Below, piece after piece: positions 54,257 through 63,868 of a stretch of 64,000 nucleotides of DNA. Origin of the DNA: [Bacillus] selenitireducens MLS10 (GTDB lineage Bacteria; Bacillota; Bacilli; Bacillales; Salisediminibacteriaceae); contig NC_014219.1 in NCBI RefSeq assembly GCF_000093085.1, positions 2,100,384-2,164,383 of the forward strand. Direction: 5' to 3'. The notes below the pieces were generated by a model. That model worked only from the letters and a program-made list of their open reading frames with translations. It did no database searches and was not told the origin of the DNA. A program made the translations under genes and the position numbers. Numbering within the stretch: the stretch's first letter is position 1; the number at the start of each line of letters is the position of its first letter.

Positions 54257-54292
54257 GTTACATCCCCCCTATTTAAAAGGAGTTGTAGAACG

Positions 54293-55435
54293 GTGCATAA
54301 ATCAAAAATCGTTATAAAAATAGGAACCAGTTCATTGGCATCTTCATCCGGCGCCTTGTCCGAAGACAAATTGCATCAGGTTGTGACGATCGTCAGCGAA
54401 GCGATGGAGGCGGGCCACCAGGTCATTTTGGTCTCTTCAGGTGCCATCGCTGCCGGCTACGAGCGGATCGGTTATCCGGTCAGACCCGAAACGACAAAGG
54501 CCAAGCAGGCTGCGGCATCGGTTGGCCAGGCCATTTTGATGAATGCCTATCAGGAAGCGTTTATGAAACGCGGCATCGTCTCGGCCCAGCTTCTGTTGAC
54601 AAAACAGGAGATTATACAGGAGGCAAGCTATCATCATTTGCAGAATACAATGACTGAACTGCTGCAAAGAAAAGTGCTTCCGATTATTAATGAAAATGAT
54701 TCGACGTCCATTGATGAGCTGACATTTGGCGATAATGATCACCTCGCCTCCCTCGTATCCGGCTTTATCCATGCAGACTATTGTATTTTGTATACCGATG
54801 TGGACGGGATCTATGATAAAAATCCGAAACTTGACCGATCGGCAAAACGGATTCGCACGATCACCGCTTCCGAACTTGAAAAGCGATCCGACATTGATTT
54901 AAGGGGTGGCTCGAGCCAGGGCACAGGAGGTATGGCAGCGAAGCTTCATGCCGCACTGCAGGCATCGGGTATGGGGGCAAGCGTGTTTATCGGAAAACTT
55001 GATCAGCGCATCCCCTCCCTGGTTGAAACGACAATCAACGGTGATGGGCCGGGCACATACATCATTTCCGATCAGCCGGTGCCTTTACGGTCGAAGAAAC
55101 AGTGGATTGCGTTTCACTCGCCCGTGTCCGGTGAACTGACGATTGATGAAGGCGCTGTGAACGCACTTCTTTCGGCTGGGAAAAGTTTACTTGCTGTCGG
55201 CATTTTAGGATCCTCAGGAGATTTCAACAGCGGAAGTACTGTGATTGTCCGTTCCTCCGATGCGTCGGTCATTGGAAAAGGCCGGGTTAGACTCAGTTCA
55301 GACGAACTGAATCAACAGCTGACTCACAAAATGAAAAGCCCCTCTCCTGTTGTGATCCATCGGGATGAGTGGATATCTGTCAACGACACCTACAGAGAAA
55401 GGATGACTGAACATGACTTTACCATCCATGAATGA
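54293..55435 (+). CDS. proB: Glutamate 5-kinase
   Basis: This 380-residue protein phosphorylates glutamate in the first step of proline synthesis. It has the amino-acid-kinase fold (KIVIKIGTSSLAS, LVSSGAIAAGY, ENDSTSIDELTFGDNDHLASL, GTGGMAAKLHAA) and a C-terminal PUA domain (about residues 285-375). The start is GTG, 8 bases after AGGAG. It overlaps proA by 23 bases. Proline feedback through the kinase site is usual; in this halotolerant setting the pathway may also feed osmotic proline. Confidence 0.95.
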   Translation: MHKSKIVIKIGTSSLASSSGALSEDKLHQVVTIVSEAMEAGHQVILVSSGAIAAGYERIGYPVRPETTKAKQAAASVGQAILMNAYQEAFMKRGIVSAQLLLTKQEIIQEASYHHLQNTMTELLQRKVLPIINENDSTSIDELTFGDNDHLASLVSGFIHADYCILYTDVDGIYDKNPKLDRSAKRIRTITASELEKRSDIDLRGGSSQGTGGMAAKLHAALQASGMGASVFIGKLDQRIPSLVETTINGDGPGTYIISDQPVPLRSKKQWIAFHSPVSGELTIDEGAVNALLSAGKSLLAVGILGSSGDFNSGSTVIVRSSDASVIGKGRVRLSSDELNQQLTHKMKSPSPVVIHRDEWISVNDTYRERMTEHDFTIHE

Positions 55436-56675
55436 AACGCTGTTAAAAGGATCATTGGGTAAACTGGCAGCCAAATACGTATCACGTACGTCAACGGAAG
55501 AGCGGCATCGGGCGCTTCTTTCTATCAGCAGTCATCTTGAAAAGAATCGCGAGCTGATCCTTGAAGCCAATCAGAAAGACGTCGAGAGAAGCCGGGAAAA
55601 CGGTGCGACTGCGGCATATATAGACCGGCTTTCACTCGATCACGGCCGAATTGCGTCTCTGTCAGAGATGCTCAAGAAACTTGTGACGCTTCCGGATCCA
55701 TTATTTCAGATCAAAGAGGAAACGATACGTCCCAATGGTCTTCATATCAAGCACGTAACAGTCCCACTCGGTGTGATCGGTATCATTTATGAAGCAAGGC
55801 CTAATGTGACAGTGGATACAGCTGCTCTTGCGCTAAAAACAGGAAACACAACATTGTTAAAAGGAAGTTCTTCCACCCTTCATACAAACAGGGTGCTCGT
55901 TCAAATAATGCAGGAAGCACTTGTCGATGAGGGGTTTCCGGCAGAGACGGTGCAGCTCATCGACGACCCTGACCGAACGGCACTTCAGGATATGTGTCAT
56001 GCCAGAGGATATCTTGATGTGCTGATTCCCCGTGGAGGCGAAAAACTGATTCAGACCGTTGTGGAACAGTCGACTGTTCCTGTGATTGAAACAGGTGCAG
56101 GTAATTGCCATGTTTACATTGATGAATCTGCGGATCCTGATATGGCGATTAATGTCGCTGTTGATGCAAAGACGCAGCGACCTTCCGTCTGTAACGCGTG
56201 TGAGACCATTGTTGTTCATAAAGAATGGCTCGCCGAAAATGGACAAAAACTGATCACGGCTCTCGAAGAAAAAGGTGTTTCGATTCACGGTGATCGGCAC
56301 GTTCAAGAGCTCTCGGAGACGATTATTGAAGCAGATGAGGATGACTGGAAAACCGAATATCTGTCGCTTGACGTGGCGATGAAAACCGTTCCGGATATTG
56401 GCAGTGCGATCTCACATATCAGCACATACAGTACGTTTCATTCCGAAAGCATTCTGACAGAGAATGATCATCATGCCCGTTTGTTTTTTGCATCCATTGA
56501 CGCAGCTGCGGTTTATCATAATGCTTCTACAAGGTTTACCGATGGTGAAGAGTTTGGTTATGGTGCCGAAGTTGGCATCAGCACGCAGAAACTCCACGCG
56601 CGGGGACCTATGGGCTTACCTGCGTTGACAACGACGAAAGCCATCATCAGTGGAACAGGGCAAACAAAAGCATAG
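55413..56675 (+). CDS. proA: Glutamate-5-semialdehyde dehydrogenase
   Basis: This 420-residue aldehyde-dehydrogenase-fold enzyme reduces glutamyl 5-phosphate to the semialdehyde with NADPH. It contains VPLGVIGIIYEARPNVTVD, the GGEKLI segment, QRPSVCNACET with the catalytic cysteine region and RFTDGEEFGYGAEVGIS. Its start lies 23 bases inside the end of proB, with AAAGGATG upstream, so the two enzymes are translated together. This allows handover of the labile intermediate. Confidence 0.95.
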   Translation: MTLPSMNETLLKGSLGKLAAKYVSRTSTEERHRALLSISSHLEKNRELILEANQKDVERSRENGATAAYIDRLSLDHGRIASLSEMLKKLVTLPDPLFQIKEETIRPNGLHIKHVTVPLGVIGIIYEARPNVTVDTAALALKTGNTTLLKGSSSTLHTNRVLVQIMQEALVDEGFPAETVQLIDDPDRTALQDMCHARGYLDVLIPRGGEKLIQTVVEQSTVPVIETGAGNCHVYIDESADPDMAINVAVDAKTQRPSVCNACETIVVHKEWLAENGQKLITALEEKGVSIHGDRHVQELSETIIEADEDDWKTEYLSLDVAMKTVPDIGSAISHISTYSTFHSESILTENDHHARLFFASIDAAAVYHNASTRFTDGEEFGYGAEVGISTQKLHARGPMGLPALTTTKAIISGTGQTKA

Positions 56676-56723
56676 AAGAGGATTGCTTGAAAGTAAGAAA
56701 TATCTCACCTTCCTCATTAATTA

Positions 56724-56732
56724 TGCTATACT
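56724..56732 (+). promoter_or_regulatory. Candidate extended -10 promoter of typA
   Basis: TGCTATACT is an extended -10 element about 40 bases before the typA start. No good -35 is visible. Confidence 0.4.
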
Positions 56733-56772
56733 AGTCTGGTTGAACAATTCTGAAACAGAGGAGCTATTTTTA

Positions 56773-58632
56773 ATGAGTGTAAAAAACAACATCCGCAATA
56801 TTGCGATTATTGCACACGTCGACCACGGGAAAACCACACTGGTGGACGAATTACTGAAACAATCCGGAACCTTTCGAGCCCACGAACATGTCCAGGAGCG
56901 CGCAATGGACTCCAATGATATTGAAAAGGAACGCGGTATCACTATTTTGGCTAAAAATACGGCCGTTGACTATGAAGGTACGCGTATCAATATCCTGGAT
57001 ACCCCGGGACACGCAGACTTCGGCGGTGAAGTTGAACGGATTCTGAAAATGGTCGATGGCGTGTTGCTTGTTGTCGACGCGTTTGAAGGCTGTATGCCAC
57101 AGACCCGGTTTGTATTGAAAAAAGCAATGGAACAGAAGCTTCGCCCAGTCGTCGTGGTCAATAAAATTGACCGTCCTGCGGCAAGACCTGAAGAAGTGGT
57201 CGATGAAGTGGTGGATCTGTTGATTGATCTGGGTGCAGATGAAGAGCAGTTGGACTTCCCTGTCGTCTACGCTTCGGCTTTAAACGGTACGTCCAGTGCC
57301 TCGGCTTCTATTGAAGACCAGGAATCGACAATGAATCCGGTTTTTCATTCGATTATTGAGCATGTACCGGCACCAATTGCAAATGACGATGAACCGCTGC
57401 AGTTCCAGGTGACGATGCTCGATTATAACGACTATCTCGGTCGAATGGGAATCGGGCGTGTTTTCAGGGGCCGCGTGAAAAAAGGTGACTCTGTTTCGAT
57501 TATTAAACGGGACGGCAGCCATAAGAATTTCCGCATCTCCAAAATGTTCGGTTTTATCGGACTTAAGCGACATGAAATTGAAGAAGCTTCTGCAGGTGAA
57601 CTGATTGCGATTGCCGGGGTCGAAGATATCATGGTTGGAGAGACCGTTTGTCCACAGGATGAACACGACCCCCTCCCTCTCGTCCGAATAGATGAGCCGA
57701 CGCTCCAGATGACCTTCCTCGTGAATAACAGCCCGTTTGCAGGCCGTGAAGGGGATCATGTGACGAGCCGTAAGATTGAAGCACGATTGCTTCAGCAGGT
57801 TGAGACGGATGTCAGTCTCCTTGTGGAAAACACGGAATCACCGGATGTGTGGAAAGTGTCAGGCCGTGGTGAATTGCATCTTTCAATTCTGATCGAAAAT
57901 CTCAGACGTGAAGGTTTCGAGCTCGCTGTATCCAAACCTGAGGTCATCATCCGTGAGATTGACGGAAAATCATGCGAACCATACGAGTCGGCGCAGGTCG
58001 ATGTCCCGGAAGATTATACCGGTTCAGTCATGGAGTCCCTTGGTGAACGAAAAGGGGAACTGTTAAACATGGTCAACAAAGGCGACGGTCAGGTCAGAAT
58101 GGATTTTCTGATCCCGTCCCGCGGACTGATTGGATATACGACGGAGTTTATGGCTCAGACAAAAGGATACGGTATTTTGAATCACAGCTTTGAAAAGTAT
58201 GCCCCTGTAGCTGAGGGTTACACAGGTGGACGCCGTCAGGGTGCCCTTGTATCCATGGAAACCGGTAAAGTCACGCAGTATGCGATGATTCAGGTTGAGG
58301 ACCGGGGTGTGTTGTTTGTCGAACCGACTACGGAAATCTATGAAGGAATGATTGTCGGGGAACATAACCGTGATAATGACCTGACGATCAATCTGACAAA
58401 AGCAAAGCAGCAGACCAATATCCGTTCTGCCACGAAAGAACACACCGTGACGATGAAGAGACCGAGAATTCTATCCCTTGAGGAAGCACTCGAGTTTTTG
58501 AATGACGATGAATATTGTGAAGTGACTCCGCAATCAATCCGTCTTCGGAAAAAAGTTCTTAATAAAGCGATGCGTGAACGAGAAGAAAAAAGAAAAAAAC
58601 TTGCTTTGAAACAAACCGAGCAAGCTAAATAA
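56773..58632 (+). CDS. typA: Ribosome-associated GTPase TypA/BipA
   Basis: This 619-residue translational GTPase has the G motifs [32 protein letters not shown], domain II, domains III and V of the EF-G type and the family-specific C-terminal domain. BipA acts on ribosomes under stress and aids large-subunit assembly at low temperature. The ATG at 56773 follows AGAGGAG by 8 bases and gives the usual N-terminus. The frame extends 41 codons upstream into proA without a ribosome-binding site, so that part is rejected. Confidence 0.95.
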   Translation: MSVKNNIRNIAIIAHVDHGKTTLVDELLKQSGTFRAHEHVQERAMDSNDIEKERGITILAKNTAVDYEGTRINILDTPGHADFGGEVERILKMVDGVLLVVDAFEGCMPQTRFVLKKAMEQKLRPVVVVNKIDRPAARPEEVVDEVVDLLIDLGADEEQLDFPVVYASALNGTSSASASIEDQESTMNPVFHSIIEHVPAPIANDDEPLQFQVTMLDYNDYLGRMGIGRVFRGRVKKGDSVSIIKRDGSHKNFRISKMFGFIGLKRHEIEEASAGELIAIAGVEDIMVGETVCPQDEHDPLPLVRIDEPTLQMTFLVNNSPFAGREGDHVTSRKIEARLLQQVETDVSLLVENTESPDVWKVSGRGELHLSILIENLRREGFELAVSKPEVIIREIDGKSCEPYESAQVDVPEDYTGSVMESLGERKGELLNMVNKGDGQVRMDFLIPSRGLIGYTTEFMAQTKGYGILNHSFEKYAPVAEGYTGGRRQGALVSMETGKVTQYAMIQVEDRGVLFVEPTTEIYEGMIVGEHNRDNDLTINLTKAKQQTNIRSATKEHTVTMKRPRILSLEEALEFLNDDEYCEVTPQSIRLRKKVLNKAMREREEKRKKLALKQTEQAK

Positions 58633-58638
58633 TGGTTC

Positions 58639-58674
58639 AGGAATCCACATTTTAACATGTGGATTCCTTTATTT
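58639..58674 (+). terminator. Intrinsic terminator of typA
   Basis: AGGAATCCACAT and ATGTGGATTCCT form a perfect 12-bp stem with a 6-base loop, followed by TTATTTG. Confidence 0.85.
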
Positions 58675-58800
58675 GTATAGACATCTTTCAAAAACGATGC
58701 ATTTCCAATAATACCGGAGGAAATTAAAAGCATCCCACTACTCACCTCCTTTCAGTATAAGTGAACGTGATAAATCATCGTTAATGCGTACTGATGCCGT

Positions 58801-58829
58801 TTGAACATTCACGGAAATGTCACTATCAT
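58801..58829 (+). promoter_or_regulatory. Sigma-A promoter of the ectABC operon
   Basis: TTGAAC and TATCAT are separated by 17 bases, about 90 bases before the ectA start. No clear sigma-B pair was found. Apart from this promoter, the 58675-58922 gap shows only a good GGAGG on the minus strand with no credible gene. Confidence 0.55.
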
Positions 58830-58922
58830 TGAGTTATGTTATGTTTTCTCACAGCAAATTGTATCTCTCTTTGGGCGTGATACAAGATGTTGGGTTAAAA
58901 ACTAAATAAGGTGGGTAAAAGA

Positions 58923-59429
58923 ATGAATAACCGCACAACGTCCAATCAGGATGAACTCATTTTTCAGCAACCGACGAAGTACGATGGAAAAGAAATGTGG
59001 GCGTTGGCCAAACGCACTTCTTTGGATTTAAATTCTGCTTACAAGTATTTAATGATGGCAGAATACTTTTCCAAAACCTGCGTCGTCGCTAAGGAAAATG
59101 GCGAACTGGTGGGATTCATTACAGGCTTTATCGAACCCGATAAGCCTGACACGGTCTTTGTCTGGCAAGTTGGTGTTGATTCATCACAGCGCGGTAAAGG
59201 CGTTGCCTCCAGAATGCTGGATGCACTCCTTGCAAGCAGCGGATGTGAGCAGGTCAAGTATCTGGAAGCCACGATCACAGACGACAACCAGGCATCCCAA
59301 AAGCTGTTCAAGGGTCTTGCCCGCAAACGGAATACTTCATGCGACGTGTTTGAAACGTTTCCTGAAGAAGCATTTCCTGATGGGCATGATGCTGAGTACA
59401 CGTATCGCATCGGGCCATTTCCCGAGTAA
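58923..59429 (+). CDS. ectA: L-2,4-diaminobutyrate N-acetyltransferase
   Basis: This 168-residue GNAT-fold enzyme transfers acetyl from acetyl-CoA to diaminobutyrate, the second step of ectoine synthesis. The CoA-binding motif is VGVDSSQRGKGVASRML, followed by EATITDDNQASQKLFKGLA. Ectoine is a compatible solute made in response to high salt. The ATG at 58923 follows AAGGTGGG; a GTG four codons upstream lies in that site. It is the first gene of the operon ectA-ectB-ectC. Confidence 0.95.
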   Translation: MNNRTTSNQDELIFQQPTKYDGKEMWALAKRTSLDLNSAYKYLMMAEYFSKTCVVAKENGELVGFITGFIEPDKPDTVFVWQVGVDSSQRGKGVASRMLDALLASSGCEQVKYLEATITDDNQASQKLFKGLARKRNTSCDVFETFPEEAFPDGHDAEYTYRIGPFPE

Positions 59430-59492
59430 ACAGATCGTAAAAGTTTATTAAGAACTGGATTTTTATTAAAACGACGGAGGGATTTTTAACCA

Positions 59493-60788
59493 ATGAATAG
59501 TCATGATTTGAAAACCATTGAGTCGCTTGAATCGTCAGTAAGAAGTTATGTGAGAAGTTTTCCGACAGTCTTCACAAAAGCACGCGGGTATCGCATGTGG
59601 GACGAGAACGGAAAAGAGTATATCGATTTCTTCTCCGGCGCAGGTGCTCTTAATTACGGTCACAATGAACCGAATATGAAAAAGAAGCTGGTCGAGTATA
59701 TCCTTGACGATGGCATTACCCATTCACTGGATATGGCGAGCACGGCAAAAGCGGAATTTTTAAGAAGATTTAAAGAAGTGATTCTCGAGCCGAGAAACCT
59801 TGATTATAAAATAATGTTCCCTGGACCGACAGGCACAAACACCGTAGAGGCAGCTCTCAAGATTGCCCGTAAAGTAACAGGCAGAACGGATGTCATCAGT
59901 TTTACGAACGGCTTCCACGGCATGACGATCGGTTCCCTTTCCGTAACAGGGAATTCCATGAAGCGTCAAGGAGCCGGTGTTCCCCTTCAGTACAGCCCGA
60001 CGATGCCGTATGACGATTTTGTCGGCAGTGAAGATGATACCCTCGATTATTTAAGACGCTTCCTTGAGGATAACGGAAGTGGTGTATCAATTCCTGCAGC
60101 GATGATTATTGAAACGGTTCAGGGTGAAGGCGGTTTGAACGCAGCCCGCTTTGAGTGGATCAAGAAGCTCTCTGACATTTGTAAAGAATGGGGCATCATG
60201 CTTATCATTGATGATGTTCAGGCAGGTGTTGGCCGTGCAGGCACATTCTTCTCATTCGAGAAAGCCGGAATTGAACCGGATGTCGTATGTCTGTCAAAAT
60301 CAATTGGCGGCTATGGACTTCCCCTTGCGCTGACACTGATCAAGCCGGAGCACGATAAATGGATCCCTGGTGAGCACAACGGTACGTTCCGAGGTAACAA
60401 TCATGCATTCGTGACCGCCACCGAAGCGCTTTCTTATTGGGAGGATCCAAAATTTGAACAGAGCATCCAAAAGAAAAGTGATCGAATTACCGCATTTCTC
60501 GATGAAATGATTGAAAAATATCCGCAGATAAAAGGGCATCGCAAAGGTCGTGCCTTTATGCAGGGGATCTCTTCCGATGTAGAGGGATTGAGCGAAAAGG
60601 TGGCTGCAGAAGCCTTTAATCACGGACTCATTATGGAAACCGCCGGTGGTCATGACCAAGTCTTTAAATTGTTCCCGCCGATCAATATTGATGAAGACGG
60701 CCTTGAACAGGGACTTGAACTGATTGAGAAAAGCATTCAGTCTGCCATCAAAGCAATGAACCTTGAATCTGATACAGTCACACAATAA
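59493..60788 (+). CDS. ectB: L-2,4-diaminobutyrate transaminase
   Basis: This 431-residue PLP-dependent class III aminotransferase converts aspartate semialdehyde and glutamate to diaminobutyrate, the first step of the pathway. Features are [33 protein letters not shown], the [20 protein letters not shown] cofactor segment and the PLP lysine in [13 protein letters not shown]. Length and N-terminal sequence match EctB. ACGGAGGG lies 10 bases before the ATG, about 63 bases after ectA. Confidence 0.95.
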   Translation: MNSHDLKTIESLESSVRSYVRSFPTVFTKARGYRMWDENGKEYIDFFSGAGALNYGHNEPNMKKKLVEYILDDGITHSLDMASTAKAEFLRRFKEVILEPRNLDYKIMFPGPTGTNTVEAALKIARKVTGRTDVISFTNGFHGMTIGSLSVTGNSMKRQGAGVPLQYSPTMPYDDFVGSEDDTLDYLRRFLEDNGSGVSIPAAMIIETVQGEGGLNAARFEWIKKLSDICKEWGIMLIIDDVQAGVGRAGTFFSFEKAGIEPDVVCLSKSIGGYGLPLALTLIKPEHDKWIPGEHNGTFRGNNHAFVTATEALSYWEDPKFEQSIQKKSDRITAFLDEMIEKYPQIKGHRKGRAFMQGISSDVEGLSEKVAAEAFNHGLIMETAGGHDQVFKLFPPINIDEDGLEQGLELIEKSIQSAIKAMNLESDTVTQ

Positions 60789-60822
60789 ATAATTATCGAC
60801 AATCCTGGGAGGAAACTGAATC

Positions 60823-61212
60823 ATGAAAACTGTAAAGCTGAGTGATGTCATTGGAACGGAACATGAAGTGAAAGGTGAAAATTGGACAAGCCGACGCCTT
60901 ATCTTGAAAAAGGACGGTATGGGCTACTCCGTTCACGACACAATCATTAAAGCAGGGACTGAAACGCATCTCTGGTATAAAAATCACCTCGAGACCGTAT
61001 ACTGCATCGAAGGTGACGGTGAAGTTGAAACACTCGCCGACAACAAAATTCACAAGATCGAAGCGGGAACGGTATATGCGCTTGATCAAAATGACGAGCA
61101 TCTGCTCCGTGCCAATACGGATATGAGAATGGTCTGTGTGTTTAACCCACCTGTAACAGGAACGGAAATACACGATGAAGACGGTTCATATATCATTGTG
61201 GATGACGAATAA
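60823..61212 (+). CDS. ectC: L-ectoine synthase
   Basis: This 129-residue cupin-fold enzyme closes N-acetyl-diaminobutyrate to ectoine. The metal-binding region contains [20 protein letters not shown] and the conserved [10 protein letters not shown] strand. Length matches EctC. GGGAGG lies upstream of the ATG, 34 bases after ectB. No ectD hydroxylase or ask gene follows; the operon ends in a terminator. Confidence 0.95.
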   Translation: MKTVKLSDVIGTEHEVKGENWTSRRLILKKDGMGYSVHDTIIKAGTETHLWYKNHLETVYCIEGDGEVETLADNKIHKIEAGTVYALDQNDEHLLRANTDMRMVCVFNPPVTGTEIHDEDGSYIIVDDE

Positions 61213-61221
61213 AAACAATTC

Positions 61222-61250
61222 AGCCAGCTGCATCGATGCAGCTGGCTTTT
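61222..61250 (+). terminator. Intrinsic terminator of ectABC
   Basis: AGCCAGCTGCAT and ATGCAGCTGGCT form a perfect 12-bp stem with a 2-base loop and are followed by TTTTG. Confidence 0.85.
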
Positions 61251-61296
61251 GTTATACTTAGAACAGATTGTCCGTTTAGAGAGGTTGTGAAACTGT

Positions 61297-62371
61297 ATGT
61301 CCGTTTCCCTAGTCAGATCATTGCTTATGACACTGGCTACGGCACTGACAGGAGCGGCTTTATTTTCTCTGCTGTCATTACCGCTGCCTTGGATGCTGGG
61401 TCCACTTACAGCTGTTATGACGCTTCAGGCAGTAATAGGACAAACGTTATACTGGCATCCGATGATCAAAAATGCAGGACTTATTATACTTGGCATCAGC
61501 TTCGGTTTGTATTTTACGATTGACACGATCGTGATGACACTTCCCTACTTCCCGATTTATATTGCGATGACGTTTGTTCTGATTGCCATATCGGTCAGTC
61601 TCAGCTACGCTTTAACCAAACTCATTCCGATCGATCCTGCTTCGAGTATTTTCGGGTCGATTCCGGGAGGGTTGACTGAAATGGTGATCACCAGTCAGTC
61701 TTTTCATGCCAATCAGGCTTTCGTTACTGTGTTTCAAACGATTCGTCTTGTTATTGTTCTGTTTTTTGTCCCCTTTTTTATTTTTATACCTGTTTAGCGG
61801 GGATCCTGCGATTGCCATGGAGAGACCATCAGGAAGTGATGATTCAACACTGATTCACGGTCTGTGGTACATCATTCCGGTTATTCTTGCATTCAGGTAT
61901 GCATCGCTGCTTCCTGCCGGGATCATGATAATTCCGCTTCTCATTACCATTGTCCTCACCGTCAGCCCTGCATCGATTCTTGATGTTCCGGATCCGCTGT
62001 TTCTCTTGGCTCAGCTGGCGGTAGGCACGTCGCTTGGTCGAAGCATCGCGATTCAGGACGTCTTTCAGGCCGGACGCTACAGTCTTTACTATGCGGGGAT
62101 CACAGTGATTCTGATCCTCTTTTCATTTGCAAGCGGCTATCTGCTCTCCGTTGTAACGAATCTTGATTTGGCGACAGCGATGCTCAGTGCAGCCCCGGGA
62201 GGCGTCATTGAAATGGTGCTTACGGCAGATATGGTGGACGCTGATCCGGCGGTGGTTACGGCCCTTCAGCTGACGAGGATCCTTCTTATCCTCCTCTTTG
62301 TGCCGATGGGATTAAAATGGCTGTTTGTCCGTGTTCTTCGTTATCCGGAACAAAGAGATGTCAAAGACTGA
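61297..62371 (+). pseudogene. AbrB-family membrane protein with a frameshift
   Basis: This is an AbrB/ammonia-monooxygenase-like membrane protein (about 355 residues) with two repeats of several helices, each ending in a motif of the type GSIPGGLTEMV and APGGVIEMVL. The frame from 61297 ends at 61797, but the second half continues in the next frame (LYLFSGDPAIAMERP onward to 62371). Removing one T from the poly-T stretch near 61751-61783 restores one protein. It may be a pseudogene or a miscalled homopolymer. The name covers membrane proteins unrelated to the transition-state regulator AbrB, and their substrate is unknown. The end overlaps the recombinase gene by 11 bases. Confidence 0.75.
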
Positions 62372-63086
62372 AATCATCAATGGCATCATCAATCTCTTCT
62401 TGAGAAATCCCGATATACCGGAGTGTAATGCTCTGTGAGGAGTGGTTAAAGATCTTTTGCAGCATGGAGGCATCCTTGTACTGCTTATAGAAGTGGTAGC
62501 CGAATGTTTTTCGCATCGTATGTGTCCCGACAAACTCAACTCCGGCCTCTTCTGCGGCACGTCTCAGGATTTTATATGCGCGGTCCCGCTTGATCGGTTC
62601 ACCGGTCATTGATGAAGCAAACAGATAATCATCATCACTCATACCGATGGTATAGTCGGAAAGAAAACTGCGGATTTCCCTGTTCAAGGGAAATCTTTTT
62701 GCTTTGGTGGTTTTTTCCTCAATTAAAACGATGTACTTCTTCCCTCTTACATCGCCCACTTTTAAAGGGAGTAAGTCTCCGACTCTAAGACCCGTATTCA
62801 GCCCAAGTACAAATAAAAAATAGTCCCGGTATGAACGTTGCTTCAGGCTCGACTTCATTGCTTCAATTTGAGTTTTATCACGAATCGGTTCAACGGTTCT
62901 CGGTGTCATGGCAGATAAAGCCTGAAAATCAGATTTGAATTTGAGCGGCCGCTTGCCATTTATTTTCAGTTCATTCAAGCGTTTGATTCGGAGTCTCGTC
63001 TGGTGACGCCCGAGCCTGTTTTCCAGTGAATCATATTCCTGATCAGTCAGGCGAACGTAATCTGCAAACTGTTTTTTTCGATTCAT
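62361..63086 (-). CDS. Tyrosine recombinase (site-specific integrase)
   Basis: This 241-residue protein has the tyrosine recombinase catalytic domain: Arg in LNTGLRVGDLLPL, Lys in EEKTTKAKRF, HTMRKTF (HxxR), His in NHSSQS and Tyr in LRYIGIS. The N-terminal part (residues 1-80) is short and basic. It is not XerC or XerD by length. The ATG at 63086 lies 6 bases after GGAGGGG. No phage or transposon genes are next to it. Two related palindromes lie in its upstream region. Confidence 0.88.
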   Translation of the reverse strand: MNRKKQFADYVRLTDQEYDSLENRLGRHQTRLRIKRLNELKINGKRPLKFKSDFQALSAMTPRTVEPIRDKTQIEAMKSSLKQRSYRDYFLFVLGLNTGLRVGDLLPLKVGDVRGKKYIVLIEEKTTKAKRFPLNREIRSFLSDYTIGMSDDDYLFASSMTGEPIKRDRAYKILRRAAEEAGVEFVGTHTMRKTFGYHFYKQYKDASMLQKIFNHSSQSITLRYIGISQEEIDDAIDDFSL

Positions 63087-63107
63087 CGTCATCCCCTCCG
63101 ATTTTCT

Positions 63108-63138
63108 ATTATAGCATACAAAAGAGCTCATTTTGTAT
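63108..63138 (-). promoter_or_regulatory. Extended -10 promoter and overlapping palindrome of the recombinase gene
   Basis: TGCTATAAT on the minus strand (63108-63116) forms an extended -10 element. Directly upstream (63116-63138) ATACAAAA and TTTTGTAT flank a 7-base centre, covering the -35 position. This is suited to a repressor, activator or recombinase binding site. Confidence 0.55.
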
Positions 63139-63242
63139 TCTTAAAAGTCCTTTGATATGTAGACGGTTTTGACCGAAGATGAACAGATAAAGGTTGATTT
63201 ATCAGTGTTTTTCTTACTCTATGCCAATGTAACAGCAAAGCT

Positions 63243-63272
63243 GAGGATACAAATTGAGTATTTTGTATCCTC
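63243..63272. repeat. Second palindrome upstream of the recombinase gene
   Basis: GAGGATACAAA and TTTGTATCCTC form perfect 11-base arms around an 8-base centre (TTGAGTAT). The inner part repeats the ATACAAA...TTTTGTAT pattern seen at 63116-63138, in opposite orientation judging from the shared TGAG in the centre. The rest of the 63139-63382 gap shows no gene. Confidence 0.6.
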
Positions 63273-63382
63273 ATTCGTTTTCTGATGATAACCAGCTAAG
63301 GGTCTGTTAACAGGTATCCATTTGCCCCTGAGAGGTTTCTGAATCGCTGATGTGTTATAGTTGACCTATGGCTTGACCAAAA

Positions 63383-63416
63383 ATAAAAAACGCCTCAAAA
63401 GTGATTCTGAGGCGTT
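63383..63416 (-). terminator. Minus-strand terminator without an obvious upstream gene
   Basis: ACGCCTCA and TGAGGCGT form an 8-bp stem. On the minus strand TTTTTTATTTTT follows. The nearest minus-strand gene upstream is the partial one at the right edge, 450 bases away. Confidence 0.65.
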
Positions 63417-63460
63417 GGGAAACAGCGATAATTCCATTAAAAGTAAAAAGAGGTGTCTGT

Positions 63461-63865
63461 ATGCGAGTCTTATTTTATGATGGTTTCTGCAATCTCTGTG
63501 ATGCAAGTGTCCAGTTTATATTGAAACACGAACGGGATGAACAGTTATCGTTCTGTTCTCTTGAAAGTCACCTTGGTCTGACATTGATGGCCCATCACCC
63601 CGAGTTGAAGGAAATTGATGCCATTATTCTCGTTGACACAGAGGCAGAAACCATTCACACTGCCTCGAATGCTGTGATTGAAATTTCCAAACATTTGCGT
63701 TTGCCGTGGTCCCTCGTATCACTAGGAGGAATCGCACCCTTCTCTTTAAGAGAAACACTTTACCGATTTGTCGCAAAGAATCGGTATCGCGTATTCGGAC
63801 AGAAAGAGGCATGCAGACTTCCGAACAAACAAATGCGGCATCGATTTCTCGATACCGCTCAATAA
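63461..63865 (+). CDS. DCC-family thiol-disulfide oxidoreductase-like protein (DUF393, YuxK)
   Basis: This 134-residue protein begins MRVLFYDGFCNLCDASVQF, with the CxxC-type pair in the DGxCxxC motif that names the DCC family. The rest (DAIILVDTEAETIHTASNAVIEI) has the thioredoxin-like fold. Members may act on disulfides but no partner is known. AGAGGTG lies 6 bases before the ATG. Its stop lies 3 bases from the stop of the convergent partial gene. Confidence 0.88.
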   Translation: MRVLFYDGFCNLCDASVQFILKHERDEQLSFCSLESHLGLTLMAHHPELKEIDAIILVDTEAETIHTASNAVIEISKHLRLPWSLVSLGGIAPFSLRETLYRFVAKNRYRVFGQKEACRLPNKQMRHRFLDTAQ

Positions 63866-63868
63866 TGT

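Noticed and set aside
54200-54292. T-box leader upstream of proB
   Set aside because: The conserved T-box bulge sequence and specifier-loop length are missing. The leader is only about 90 bases.
56650-56772. Upstream extension of typA starting within proA
   Set aside because: There is no ribosome-binding site, the added residues match no TypA, and the ATG at 56773 has AGAGGAG in the right place.
58338-58745. Minus-strand ORF opposite the end of typA with a strong GGAGGTGAG
   Set aside because: It runs antisense through the typA terminator and into conserved typA codons, its sequence has no protein-like pattern, and the spacing to ATG is long.
61760-61790. Programmed -1 frameshifting at TTTTTTA in the AbrB-family gene
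   Set aside because: The needed shift is +1 relative to the upstream frame, and the slippery heptamer is not in the right phase.
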